37,741 nt of DNA from Rhodospirillales bacterium (GCA_025352565.1 JANXTF010000110.1:1-37741); one strand, 5' to 3'; counted from the stretch's first letter, positions 1-7,570 are shown. Notes: generated from the letters alone by a model not told the origin. Made by a program: numbers and translations.

Positions 1-67
1 GGGCGTGGGGAAAAGGGATGCGGGTTGCGAAGCTCGGAAGTCGCGTGCTAGACACTCCCAGCCCGCT

Positions 68-141
68 TGGGGGATAGTTTAGCGGTAGAACTTCCGACTC
101 TGACTCGGAAAGCCTTGGTTCGAATCCAGGTCCCCCAGCCA
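68..141 (+). tRNA. tRNA-Gln (anticodon CTG)
   Basis: A full cloverleaf can be folded by eye. The acceptor arm TGGGGGA (68-74) pairs with TCCCCCA (131-137), followed by discriminator G138 and an encoded CCA (139-141). The anticodon stem TCCGA/TCGGA closes the loop CTCTGAC, giving anticodon CTG, which reads the glutamine codon CAG. The T-arm contains the usual GGTTCGAATCC. No integrase gene and no second copy of the tRNA 3' end were seen in the window. Confidence 0.95.
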
Positions 142-285
142 CTTAGCCAGAAAACCGGGTTTGTGGATTTGTCTTGACCTATGGGAAGCAACCATCCACG
201 AGGTTGCCCGGATGCAGAGCACGCTGCCGTGGTTGATCCTGCTTGCGACGGTCACGACATCAGAGCTTCGCGGAACCGATAGGGC

Positions 286-864
286 TCAAGGTTCGTCGCA
301 GCCGATCGCGTGCCGTAAACGTGTCTTGAGATACACGCCGTCACGCGAAGGCAGAACGCGCGGCGGATCGTCGGCGGCAATGATAGCACGCGCGAACAAC
401 GTGCCTGTGCCGGTCTGGAGTTCCCGGACCAGCCGTGCCACGCCCGCTTCGTCGTGTATCTCGAACACGCGGGCCATCCCGCAGCTGCGGGCGGCGGCGC
501 AGAGATCGACCCCGAGCGCGGTGTGGCTCTCCTGCATCCCGGTTTCGCCATAGCGGCCGTTGTCGAGCACGACAATCGACAGGTTGGCTGGGGATTGCAC
601 GCCGATTGTCGCGAGGCTGCCGAGGCCCATGAGCGTTTCGCCGTCTCCGGTGATGGCCAGCACCCGGCGCCCGGGCTGAGCCAGCGCCAGGCCGAGCGCC
701 ACCATGAGGCACCCGCCCATCGCGCCCCAAAGATAGAAGTTGCGCGGATCGTCGCCCGCCGCCGCCGCGTCGTAGGTCGCCGATCCCAATCCGGTCACCA
801 CCAGCAAGCCGTCATCCCGGTCGGCCAGCAACGTCGCCACCGTCTTGCGTCGTTCGAGCGTCAT
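286..864 (-). CDS. ThDP-dependent decarboxylase, beta (ThDP-binding) subunit, sulfopyruvate/phosphonopyruvate decarboxylase type
   Basis: The 192-residue protein carries the ThDP/Mg-binding signature: GDGETLMGLG at residues 73-82, with the distal Asn at about 102 (DNGRYGETG). This is the C-terminal half of enzymes such as ComE (sulfopyruvate decarboxylase beta) or the C-terminal domain of phosphonopyruvate decarboxylase. Its ATG (862-864) overlaps the stop of the alpha-subunit gene in an ATGA arrangement, so the two halves are translationally coupled and probably form an alpha/beta enzyme decarboxylating a 2-oxo acid to an aldehyde. No coenzyme M or phosphonate biosynthesis gene lies nearby, so the substrate is unknown. 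The family is assigned from the motif and the paired halves; the substrate name is only by analogy. Confidence 0.82.
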   Translation of the reverse strand: MTLERRKTVATLLADRDDGLLVVTGLGSATYDAAAAGDDPRNFYLWGAMGGCLMVALGLALAQPGRRVLAITGDGETLMGLGSLATIGVQSPANLSIVVLDNGRYGETGMQESHTALGVDLCAAARSCGMARVFEIHDEAGVARLVRELQTGTGTLFARAIIAADDPPRVLPSRDGVYLKTRLRHAIGCDEP

Positions 865-1397
865 CCATGCACCCATTGCTTGCGGCCGATGAGGCGCTGC
901 GACAGCAGGACGGCGACCGCGAGATCGCCGCCGAACGCGAGGTCGGCGGCGGCCTGGACGGTTTCGCCCGCCTCCTCCGCCCGGTCCACGCGATACGTCA
1001 GCACGTTGCACAGCCGTAACACGGGCTCGACGATCGTGCCCATGGGCACCTGCCACGGATTGAACTCCGCCCATTCGCCCCGCATCGTCACGATGGTCAG
1101 CAGGGGAAACCGGCAGGCTGTCACGAGCGAGAGCATGTTCACGCAGTTGCCGACGCCGGAAGACTGCATCAGCAAGGCGCTGCGCTGCCCGCCCAGCCAC
1201 GCGCCGGCCGCGAGCGCGACGCCCTCCTCCTCCGTGGTCAGCTTCACCGTCCGCATGGAGGGCGTGGCCTGGCACGCCCGTATCAGGCCGGCATGCCCGG
1301 CATCGGGCACGTAGGAGACCTGGCGGATGCCGGCCGCTTCGAGCACGCGATGGATGTCCAGCGGCCAGTCGACCGGCGAGACCGATTCCGCGTTCAT
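861..1397 (-). CDS. ThDP-dependent decarboxylase, alpha (PYR-domain) subunit
   Basis: The 178-residue protein is the N-terminal pyrimidine-binding half of a split ThDP enzyme. The Glu cluster at residues 56-58 (TTEEEGVA) is in the position of the catalytic glutamate that activates the cofactor, and the stretch MQSSGVGNCVN around 76-86 is typical of ComD/phosphonopyruvate decarboxylase N-domains. It is the first gene of a two-gene minus-strand operon and overlaps the beta-subunit start by 4 bases. It is divergent from arsR. The subunit split matches ComD/ComE rather than single-chain Fom2/AepY. The substrate cannot be told from sequence or neighbours. Confidence 0.8.
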   Translation of the reverse strand: MNAESVSPVDWPLDIHRVLEAAGIRQVSYVPDAGHAGLIRACQATPSMRTVKLTTEEEGVALAAGAWLGGQRSALLMQSSGVGNCVNMLSLVTACRFPLLTIVTMRGEWAEFNPWQVPMGTIVEPVLRLCNVLTYRVDRAEEAGETVQAAADLAFGGDLAVAVLLSQRLIGRKQWVHG

Positions 1398-1501
1398 GCG
1401 CTTTTCTCCCCACGATCCGCAGAGTCTATCAGGTGATCCGCCGGGAGTTCCATCCCGGTTCCGCGCGGATCGTCGACGCTGGCGGGATCCATGATTATGT
1501 T

Positions 1502-1526
1502 ATTCGTAGTAATATCGAATTATAAG
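1502..1526 (+). promoter_or_regulatory. Candidate ArsR operator and overlapping promoter
   Basis: An AT-rich island (about 1491-1526) sits between the divergent decarboxylase genes and arsR. It contains the imperfect dyad ATTCG-N9-CGAAT (1502-1506 and 1516-1520), of the size and sequence type expected for ArsR/SmtB operators. A -10-like TATAAG follows at 1521-1526, only 7 bases before the arsR ATG, so a transcript starting there would be nearly leaderless. No convincing -35 was found. Autorepression of the ars operon by ArsR is inferred from family knowledge. Confidence 0.5.
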
Positions 1527-1533
1527 AGGGCGC

Positions 1534-1956
1534 ATGGACAGCGCGAGGGCGGTTTCGGCTTTGGGTGCTTTGGCGCAGGCCACGCGGCTCCAGGTGTTCC
1601 GACTGCTGATCGAGCGTGGCGCGGAGGGCCTGCCCGCAGGCGTGATCGCCGATCGGGCCGGCGTGCCGCCGTCCTCGCTCACCTTCCACCTGCAGCAACT
1701 CCTTCACGCCGGTCTCGTGACCCAGCGCCGCCTGAGCCGGCAGCTGATCTACGCTGCCGACCTCGCCGTGATGAACGCCCTCGTCGCCTACCTCACCGAG
1801 AATTGCTGCGGCCGGGGTGTTCCGGCCGCGCCCGCGTGCGACCCAGCCTGCATGCCGCAACACCTGCCGGCGGCCTCTCCGGCCTCTCCGGCCTCTCCGG
1901 CCGATCCGGCTGGGGCCGGCCTCAGCCGAGTGCGACGTGTCGTGAAGCGGGCATGA
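1534..1956 (+). CDS. arsR: ArsR family arsenic-responsive transcriptional repressor
   Basis: The 140-residue protein has a winged-helix fold of the ArsR/SmtB family, with recognition helix around residues 44-60 (PPSSLTFHLQQLLHAGLV) and wing around 61-75. The classic alpha-3 As(III) motif ELCVCDL is absent. Instead there is a C-terminal cysteine pair C91-C92 plus C102 and C106, resembling the atypical site of Acidithiobacillus ferrooxidans ArsR (C95, C96, C102). It is first in the ars operon and its stop overlaps the aquaporin start (ATGA at 1953-1956). A purine-rich AAGAGGG precedes the ATG closely. The C-terminus past about residue 112 is low-complexity (PAS repeats) and encoded by a 9-base tandem repeat. 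Confidence 0.88.
   Translation: MDSARAVSALGALAQATRLQVFRLLIERGAEGLPAGVIADRAGVPPSSLTFHLQQLLHAGLVTQRRLSRQLIYAADLAVMNALVAYLTENCCGRGVPAAPACDPACMPQHLPAASPASPASPADPAGAGLSRVRRVVKRA
1872..1907 (+). repeat. 9-bp tandem repeat inside the arsR 3' end
   Basis: Three perfect copies of GGCCTCTCC (1872-1880, 1881-1889, 1890-1898) are followed by a degenerate fourth, GGCCGATCC. They encode the PAS-PAS-PAS-PAD tail of ArsR. The unit length keeps frame, so copy-number changes would lengthen or shorten the disordered tail without a frameshift. Confidence 0.9.
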
Positions 1957-2665
1957 CCGTGGCCTATGACCTGCGCCGCCGCCTGGCTGCTGAAGCGCTC
2001 GGGACCGCGCTGCTCGTGGCGACCGTCGTCGGCTCCGGCGTCATGGCGCAGAGTCTGACGCAGGACGTGGCGCTCATGCTGCTGGGCAACGCGCTGGCCA
2101 CGGGCGCGGTGCCGGTCGTGCTGATCACGACCCTTGGGCCGATCTCCGGCGCGCATTTCAACCCCGCCGTCTCGCTGTGTTCGCGCTGCGGCGGGAGCTG
2201 CCGCCCCGGGAGGCCGGGCGGTATGCCGCCGCACAGCCCGCGGGCTGTGTCGCCGGCACGATCGTCGCGCACCTGATGTTCGGGCTTCCGGTGATCGACC
2301 TGTCGCACAAGATCCGCGGCGGAGGGGCGCAATGGTTCTCCGAGGGCGTGGCGACCTTCGGTCTCGTGCTGACCATCCTGGCTGGCATCCGGTTCGAGCG
2401 GCGGGCGGTGCCGTGGCTGGTCGGGCTGTACATCACCGCCGCCTACTGGTTCACGGCCTCCACCTCGTTCGCCAACCCGGCGGTGACGGCCGCGCGGTCA
2501 CTGACCGACACGTTCTCCGGCATTCACCCGGCCGACCTGCCCGGTTTCATCGCCGCCCAGCTCGCCGGTGCCGTCTGCGGCATGGCGCTGATGAATTGGC
2601 TGTTGCGCGAACCCGTCCCGCCCGTCCCGCCCGTCCCACCCATGGAAGCCGAGGCCCAGCTATGA
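1953..2665 (+). pseudogene. aqpS: AqpS-like arsenite aquaglyceroporin (MIP family), frameshifted
   Basis: The gene reads as a MIP channel in two frames. The first frame, from ATG 1953, gives an N-terminal membrane segment and the first NPA box (HFNPAVSL, about 2155-2177). The second frame, from about 2177 to 2665, continues with the remaining helices, including the second NPA box (NPAVTAARSL). The total of 713 nt is one short of a multiple of three, and restoring one base in CTGTGTTC near 2175-2180 would join the frames. The likely cause is a one-base deletion or a sequencing error. In Sinorhizobium meliloti AqpS sits in an arsR-aqpS-arsC-arsH operon and conducts arsenite out of the cell. The order here is the same. 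The end overlaps arsC by 4 bases. Confidence 0.85.
2612..2638 (+). repeat. 9-bp tandem repeat at the aquaporin 3' end
   Basis: Three consecutive units CCCGTCCCG, CCCGTCCCG and CCCGTCCCA encode the Val/Pro tail (PVP-PVP-PVP) of the aquaporin reading frame. This is the second 9-base in-frame tandem repeat at a gene end in the ars operon. Confidence 0.88.
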
Positions 2666-3072
2666 CCGTCACGATTTACCACAACCCCGCCTGTGGCACG
2701 TCGCGCAACACGCTGGCGATGATCCGCGCGACCGGCGCGGAACCTGTCGTCATCGAATACCTGAAGGCCCCGCCGAGCCGGGACGAGCTGCGCGACCTCG
2801 TGCGCCGGATGGGGATGCCGCTCCGAGGCCTGCTGCGCCGGAAGGGCACGCCGTTCGACGAGCTCGGGCTGGGTGATCCGGGGCTGTCCGACGACATGCT
2901 GCTGGACGCGGTGGCGGCGCACCCGATCCTCATCGACCGGCCGATCGTCGTCACGCCGAAGGGAGCGCGCCTGTGCCGTCCCTCGGAAACGGTGCTGGAC
3001 CTGCTGGACGCACCGTTGCCGGACGATTTCGCCAAGGAAGACGGCAGGCGCGTGGCCGCGCGGCCGACCTGA
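2662..3072 (+). CDS. arsC: Arsenate reductase, glutaredoxin-dependent type
   Basis: The 136-residue protein has the thioredoxin-like ArsC fold and the signature HNPACGTSRNTL, with catalytic Cys at residue 11. This is equivalent to C12 of plasmid R773 ArsC, which reduces arsenate to arsenite with glutathione and glutaredoxin. Conserved arginines follow (GMPLRGLLRRKGTPF at about residues 52-66 and a later PIVVTPKGARLCRP). Length is normal for the family. It overlaps the aquaporin stop (ATGA), and its own stop overlaps the start of the arsH remnant by one base (TGATG). It is the only clearly intact enzyme gene left between arsR and the convergent permease. Its product, arsenite, would need ArsB (3808-5076) or the damaged channel to leave the cell. 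Confidence 0.93.
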   Translation: MTVTIYHNPACGTSRNTLAMIRATGAEPVVIEYLKAPPSRDELRDLVRRMGMPLRGLLRRKGTPFDELGLGDPGLSDDMLLDAVAAHPILIDRPIVVTPKGARLCRPSETVLDLLDAPLPDDFAKEDGRRVAARPT

Positions 3073-3268
3073 TGGACGCCGCCGCACCCGACGCCTTGCC
3101 CGCCCGCGACCGGGCGCGGTTCCGCGTCCCCGACCCGGCTTCATTGACCGGCCCGGCCTGCGGTTGCCGGACGATGCGGAGCCGTCGTACCCGAAGATGC
3201 GGGAGCTGCGCGCGCTGTCGCCCTGGTCGGAAGGGCATGTGTGGAGCAGCCGGGCGAGGATGAGATGA
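3072..3268 (+). pseudogene. arsH: ArsH (NADPH-FMN oxidoreductase) remnant with large internal deletion and frame change
   Basis: The segment begins in one frame from ATG 3072 with an ArsH-like N-terminus (FRVPDPASLTG). After about 3150 ArsH similarity continues in another frame with the strongly ArsH-like LRLPDDAEPSYPKMRELRAL and SPWSEGHVWSS, then ends after only four more residues at the TGA at 3266-3268. Normal ArsH proteins are about 230-250 residues; here about 65 codons remain. The FMN-binding GSLRxxS region and the C-terminal half are both gone, so at least two deletions occurred. The terminal ATGA overlap with the MFS gene is preserved, suggesting that the original 3' end of arsH survives. 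Confidence 0.75.
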
Positions 3269-3774
3269 GCAAGCCGCGGCGTCTGGCGGTCGTAGCGGCC
3301 CTCGGCGCCGCCCAGACCCTGGCCTGGGCGAGCAGCTACTACCTGCCGGCGATCCTGGCCGCCCCGATGGCGGCAACCATGGGCGTCTCCCCGGCCTGGG
3401 TGTTCGGCGCGTTCTCGGGGGCGCTCCTGCTTTCCGCGGCGCTCGGGCCGTGGGCGGGCGCCGTCATCGACCGGCGCGGCGGCCGGCCGGTGCTGGCCGC
3501 ATCGAACCTGGTGTTTGCCGCAGGTCTCGCGGTTCTGGCCGCGATCGCCAAGGGCACGCTGCCGTTGGCATTGTTCGGGCCGGCCGGCTACGGCCTGCGG
3601 AGCGGCTTGCTGTCGGCGCCGGCCCGTGTCGCCCAGGCGGCCGCCCCGCTCGGGTTCGCCTTGGCAATCGAGGCCTCGGGTGCGGGCGCGCTCTGGCTTA
3701 CCGCCGGCTTGAGCCTGGCCAGCGGGGCGGCGTTGCTCGCGTTGACAGGCCAGAGGCGGCCCCGAAGCGGTTGA
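3265..3774 (+). pseudogene. MFS transporter of ars operons, reduced by in-frame internal deletion
   Basis: The reading frame stays open for 169 residues from ATG 3265 (GAGGATGAG upstream as RBS). Residues 1 to about 92 match the N-terminal three membrane helices of ars-linked MFS exporters (QTLAWASSYYLPAIL at 16-30; DRRGGRPVL is the loop 2-3 motif). Residues from about 95 resemble the last three helices (KGTLPLALFGPAGYGLRSGLL). MFS proteins need about 12 helices and 400 residues, so some 220 central residues are missing, removed in frame. The product would be a short six-helix protein and is probably non-functional as a standard transporter. The start overlaps the arsH remnant stop. A convergent ArsB-type permease follows after 33 bases. 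Confidence 0.72.
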
Positions 3775-3807
3775 TTTCTTGCTGGCGTGCCGCCGTTTTA
3801 GGGATGG

Positions 3808-5076
3808 TCAGCCGAACGCGAACACGCCGGCCAGGGAGAGCAGCAGGGCCGGCGGCATCACCAGCGCGCCCAGCTTCAGGAAGCGCCAGGCACTCACGCT
3901 GTGGCCCTCACGCCGCAGCGCCTTCAGCCAGAGGATGGTCGCCAGCGATCCGGTCACCGACAGGTTCGGCCCGAGATCCACGCCGATGAGCACCGCCGCA
4001 CGCACGTGTTCCGGAACCTGTGCCAGCGCGACCACCCGTCCGGCCACCAGCCCGGCGGGCAGGTTGTTCGCCAGATTGCACCCTGCGGCGAGCATCACGC
4101 CCGACACCCAGGCAGCCAGCGTGCCGGACCGCTGCATCAAATCGTGCAGCCCACCGCTGAGCGCCTGGATCACGCCCGTATGTTCCAGCGCCTCGACCAG
4201 CACGAACAGCCCGGCCACCAGCGGCAGCACGCTCCACGCGACCTCGCGCGCCACATTCATCGGGCCACATTTCGAACGCCGCAGCACCAGCAGCGCCGTC
4301 GCCAGACCGGCGAGGAATGTCGGCAGTCCCAGCGCCAGGTCGAACGCCGAAGCAGCCAACAGGACCATCGCCGTCAGCCCGATCCCGATGGCCGCCATCC
4401 GGCCGCCGGCCGAAAGCTTGGGCACTTCGATGTCCGAGGAGATCGCCTCGCGCAGGCTGGCGCGCTGGCTCCAGCGCAGCACGGCCCAGGTCGCGGCGAT
4501 CGAGAGTGCCGAGGGCAGGGCGTAGCGCGGCAGCCATTGCATCAGCGGCGGCATGTGGCTGCCGTAGATGACGAGATTGGCCGGGTTTGAGATCGGCAGG
4601 ACGAAGCTCGCGGCATTGGCGATGAAGGCGCAGATGAACAGATAGGGCAGCGGGTCCTTCGCCTTCGCGGCCTTCGCCGCGGCAGCCACGGCGGGCGTCA
4701 GCACGACGGCCGTGGCATCGTTGGAAAGGAACACCGTCACCACCGTGCCAACGGCGAACACCAGGCTGAACAGCCGTGTGGCGGAGCCGTGCGCCATCCG
4801 TGCGGCCCGGGCGGCAAGCCATTCGAACAGCCCTTCCTGCCGGGCCAGCTCGGCCAGCAGCATCATGCCGATCAGAAAAAGGTAGACGTCCGTGCCTTTC
4901 GCCACGCCGGCCATCGCGGCGTGCCAAGGCAACAGGCCGAGCAGCACCAGCAGCAGGGCTCCGGTCAGCGCCCAGACGAATTCGGGCCATGCGAGCGGCC
5001 GGACGATGACGCCGGCAGTGGCCGCCGCCGCAATGCCCCATGTGGTCCAGGACGAAGCAGCCACGGCGTCGATCAT
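3808..5076 (-). CDS. arsB: ArsB-type arsenite efflux permease (ArsB/NhaD, ion transporter superfamily)
   Basis: The 422-residue polytopic inner-membrane protein has about ten or more hydrophobic helices. It contains the ArsB-family half-helix motif FLSNDATAVVLTPAV (about residues 117-131) and a second internal motif NLANNLPAG toward the C-terminus. The start ATG at 5074-5076 is chosen because AAGGTGA lies 4 bases upstream; longer in-frame starts have no such site. The role inferred is arsenite/antimonite extrusion, matching the ars operon it converges on. A general anion or Na+/H+ permease of the same superfamily cannot be excluded. It is the downstream partner of the hydrolase gene 5109-5966 (32-base gap), so both may share a transcript. 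Confidence 0.8.
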   Translation of the reverse strand: MIDAVAASSWTTWGIAAAATAGVIVRPLAWPEFVWALTGALLLVLLGLLPWHAAMAGVAKGTDVYLFLIGMMLLAELARQEGLFEWLAARAARMAHGSATRLFSLVFAVGTVVTVFLSNDATAVVLTPAVAAAAKAAKAKDPLPYLFICAFIANAASFVLPISNPANLVIYGSHMPPLMQWLPRYALPSALSIAATWAVLRWSQRASLREAISSDIEVPKLSAGGRMAAIGIGLTAMVLLAASAFDLALGLPTFLAGLATALLVLRRSKCGPMNVAREVAWSVLPLVAGLFVLVEALEHTGVIQALSGGLHDLMQRSGTLAAWVSGVMLAAGCNLANNLPAGLVAGRVVALAQVPEHVRAAVLIGVDLGPNLSVTGSLATILWLKALRREGHSVSAWRFLKLGALVMPPALLLSLAGVFAFG

Positions 5077-5108
5077 GACTTCACCTTGCATCGTCGGGCC
5101 GATGCGGC

Positions 5109-5966
5109 TCAGCGAACGAACGCACCGATCGCCTCCCGCATCGCATCCGGCTCGTCCACGCGGATGGAGTGGCTGCTGTTCTCGAAAATTCGCAGCGTCG
5201 AGCCTGGGATCAGGCGGTGGATCTCGTCGGAGAATTCCGGCGGGCAAATCCAATCGTGCCGCCCGGCGAGGACGAGGGTGGGCGCCGTCACGCGGGCGAG
5301 TTCCGCGCGCACGTCGTAGCGGCGGAGGAAGCCGTCGGGGCCGAAGGCGCGGTTGAGTGGGACCGGCGAGTGGGTGCCGCGTCCGCGGGTGGCTTCGGCG
5401 GCGGCCGGGTCGTGCCGGCGGGAGTAGAGCGGCCCCATGACGTCGTAGTAGCCGCGCAGCTGTTCCGGGCTGGTGAAGCCGCCCGCCCAGAGCGTCGCGC
5501 AGGCTTCCTGCTGGGCGCGGCTGCCGCGCTCGCGGAGGATCTGTTCGGCGCGCGCGATGAAGCCGCCATGGGCGGCGGTGACGATCAGGATCAGGCGGCT
5601 GACCGAGGCCGGATAGCGGGCCGCGTGAGCCATGGCGACCATGCCGCCGTAACTGGTGCCGATGCTGACGATGGGTGCCGCGCCGAGATGGCGGCGCAGC
5701 GCCTCCATGTCCTCGACGTTCTCGTCCAGATTGTAGAGCGCGGGGTCTCCGGTGGCGGAGCGCCCCTGGCCGCGATGGTCGAAATAGACCAGCTGCATCT
5801 GCTCGGCGAGCGGGGTGAAGGCGGGTTTGAACCCGGTATGGTCGCCGCCGGGACCGCCATGGACCAGGAAAGCCACCGGCTTTTCCCGCATGCGGGCGCC
5901 ATCGGGGACCAGCCCCGCGCCCTCGATATCGAAATAGATCTCAGTGCCTCGGATCGAAGCGCGCAT
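5109..5966 (-). CDS. Alpha/beta hydrolase, proline iminopeptidase-like
   Basis: The 285-residue protein has an alpha/beta-hydrolase fold. The oxyanion-hole motif HGGPGGD is at 36-42, a DHRGQGRS turn at 63-70, and the nucleophile elbow GTSYGG places Ser105. Probable Asp238 (GRHDWICP) and His266 (SSHSIR) complete the triad. HGGPGG plus DxRGxGxS is typical of proline iminopeptidases and tricorn-interacting aminopeptidase F1-like enzymes, but related esterases share it. No signal peptide is seen, so it should be cytoplasmic. It is divergent from the solute-binding protein operon at 6050 with 83 bases between them. The exact substrate is not deducible. Confidence 0.82.
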   Translation of the reverse strand: MRASIRGTEIYFDIEGAGLVPDGARMREKPVAFLVHGGPGGDHTGFKPAFTPLAEQMQLVYFDHRGQGRSATGDPALYNLDENVEDMEALRRHLGAAPIVSIGTSYGGMVAMAHAARYPASVSRLILIVTAAHGGFIARAEQILRERGSRAQQEACATLWAGGFTSPEQLRGYYDVMGPLYSRRHDPAAAEATRGRGTHSPVPLNRAFGPDGFLRRYDVRAELARVTAPTLVLAGRHDWICPPEFSDEIHRLIPGSTLRIFENSSHSIRVDEPDAMREAIGAFVR

Positions 5967-6049
5967 GGGGTTCCTCGCGGGTATGCTTGACGGGGGCGGC
6001 GGCGTTTGGGCAAGGATAGGTTATGGTCCCGCCGGGACGGGGAGGGAAC

Positions 6050-7570
6050 ATGCGGCGAACGGGCACGATGCGGGCGGTGGTTTTGGCGGTGGCGCTGCTG
6101 GCGTCTGGGCTGGCGTTTGGGCAGGCGTTTGGGCAGGCGTTGGCGCAAGGCGAGTTGCGGATCGCCCTGCAGGATGATCCGGACAGCCTCGATCCGGCGC
6201 TGAACTGGACCTTCGTGGGCCGCCACGTGCTGCAATCCTTGTGCGACAAGATCGTGGACATCGACGCGGCCGGAGGTATCGTGCCGATGATCGCCTCGGC
6301 CTGGAAATGGAGCGAGGACGGCCGCGCGCTGACGCTGACGATCCGCGAGGGCGCGGTGTTCCATGACGGCACGCCGGTGGATGCCGAGGCGGTGCGGTTC
6401 AACCTCGACCGCGATTTGACCATGCGAGGCTCGCGGCGCCGGACGGAGATCGACGTGATTTCGGGCTTCGAGGTGCAAGGCCCGCACACGCTCAAGATAT
6501 TGCTGAAGCAGCCTTCGGTTCCGCTGTTGGCCGCATTGACCGATCGCGCGGGTATGCTGGTGAGCCCGAAGGCTGCCGCCGACCCGGATTTCGCGTCCCA
6601 TCCGGTGTGCGCCGGGCCATACCGCTTCGTGGAACGGCGGGCGCAGGACCGGATCGTGCTGGAGCGGTTTCCTGCCCACTGGCGCGCGGCGGCCTACAAG
6701 ATTGAGCGGCTGGTGTTCCGGGGCCAGCCGGACAGCAACGTGCGGCTGCTGAACTTGCGCGGCGGGCAGTTCGATCTGATCGAGCGGCTGGCGCCCACCG
6801 ACGTGGCGGCAACCGCGAAGGACCCGGCGTTGAAGGTGGCTGAAGTTGTCGGGCTGGGATTTTACAACCTCACGTTCAACGTGGCCAACGGCGCGGGCGT
6901 GAACCACGCGCTGACCCGTGACGTGAGGCAGGCATTCGATCTGGCGCTCGATCGCGAGATCATCAACCAGGTGGCGTTCGGCGGCGCATATCAGGCGGGC
7001 AACCAGCCGTTTCCCCCAGGCACGCCGTACTACGACGCGACGCACCCGGTGCCCGCGCGCGATCTTGCCGGCGCGCGCAAGCTGATGGGCGGCAAGCGGG
7101 TGACCATGGACCTGCTGGTGCCGACGGACCCGGAGCGCACCCAGGTGGCGCAGATCATGCAGTCGATGGTGGCCGAGGCCGGCATCGATTTGCGTATCCA
7201 GTCCATCGAACTCATCAGCCTGCTGGATCGCGCCCGGCGCGGCGAGTTCCAGGCCTATCTGGTGGGCTGGAGCGGGCGCGTCGATCCGGATTTGAACATC
7301 TCGCCGCTGCTGGGCTGCGAGGCATCGGGCAATGACGGGCATTATTGCAGCCAGACGCTGCAGGATCAGCTGGCGGCTGCGCGGTCGACGGCCGAGGTCG
7401 CGGTGCGCAAACCCGCCTATGCCGCCGCCGTGGCAACCATCCGCGACGATGCGCCGACGCTGTATCTGTATCACAGCAAATGGATATTCGCCCACCGGGC
7501 GGATATGCGCGGGTTTACGCCATTCCCCGATGGCGTGATGCGGTTCGAGAACGTCGGGTTGGGCAAGTAG
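6050..7570 (+). CDS. Family-5 extracytoplasmic solute-binding protein (DppA/OppA/NikA type)
   Basis: The 506-residue protein has an N-terminal signal peptide (hydrophobic residues about 8-26, then AFGQAFGQALAQ). The SBP_bac_5 fold follows, with the typical start LRIALQDDPDSLDPAL and later VCAGPYRFVER. The ATG at 6050 follows GGAGGG at 6041-6046. It would bind peptides or other small solutes in the periplasm for an ABC importer, but no permease or ATPase is adjacent. Instead the stop is separated by one base from an acyl-CoA dehydrogenase start, making it the first gene of a catabolic operon to 11265. It is clearly paralogous to the binding protein at 18106 (shared LTDRAGM, VCAGP and AQDRIVL blocks). 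The ligand may be a branched-chain acid or derivative (inference from operon). Confidence 0.86.
   Translation: MRRTGTMRAVVLAVALLASGLAFGQAFGQALAQGELRIALQDDPDSLDPALNWTFVGRHVLQSLCDKIVDIDAAGGIVPMIASAWKWSEDGRALTLTIREGAVFHDGTPVDAEAVRFNLDRDLTMRGSRRRTEIDVISGFEVQGPHTLKILLKQPSVPLLAALTDRAGMLVSPKAAADPDFASHPVCAGPYRFVERRAQDRIVLERFPAHWRAAAYKIERLVFRGQPDSNVRLLNLRGGQFDLIERLAPTDVAATAKDPALKVAEVVGLGFYNLTFNVANGAGVNHALTRDVRQAFDLALDREIINQVAFGGAYQAGNQPFPPGTPYYDATHPVPARDLAGARKLMGGKRVTMDLLVPTDPERTQVAQIMQSMVAEAGIDLRIQSIELISLLDRARRGEFQAYLVGWSGRVDPDLNISPLLGCEASGNDGHYCSQTLQDQLAAARSTAEVAVRKPAYAAAVATIRDDAPTLYLYHSKWIFAHRADMRGFTPFPDGVMRFENVGLGK
6113..6148 (+). repeat. 12-bp tandem repeat in the signal-peptide region
   Basis: Two perfect copies of GCGTTTGGGCAG (6113-6124 and 6125-6136) and a diverged third, GCGTTGGCGCAA (6137-6148), encode AFGQ-AFGQ-ALAQ around the predicted signal-peptidase site. 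The repeat may offer alternative Ala-x-Ala-like cleavage points. Confidence 0.9.

Noticed and set aside
68-141. tRNA-Gln as an attachment site of an integrated element
   Set aside because: No integrase follows and no second copy of the tRNA 3' end was seen in the window; the downstream genes are metabolic.
152-166. AAACCGGGTTT after the tRNA as a terminator
   Set aside because: The stem is only about 4 bp once a loop is allowed, too weak to call.
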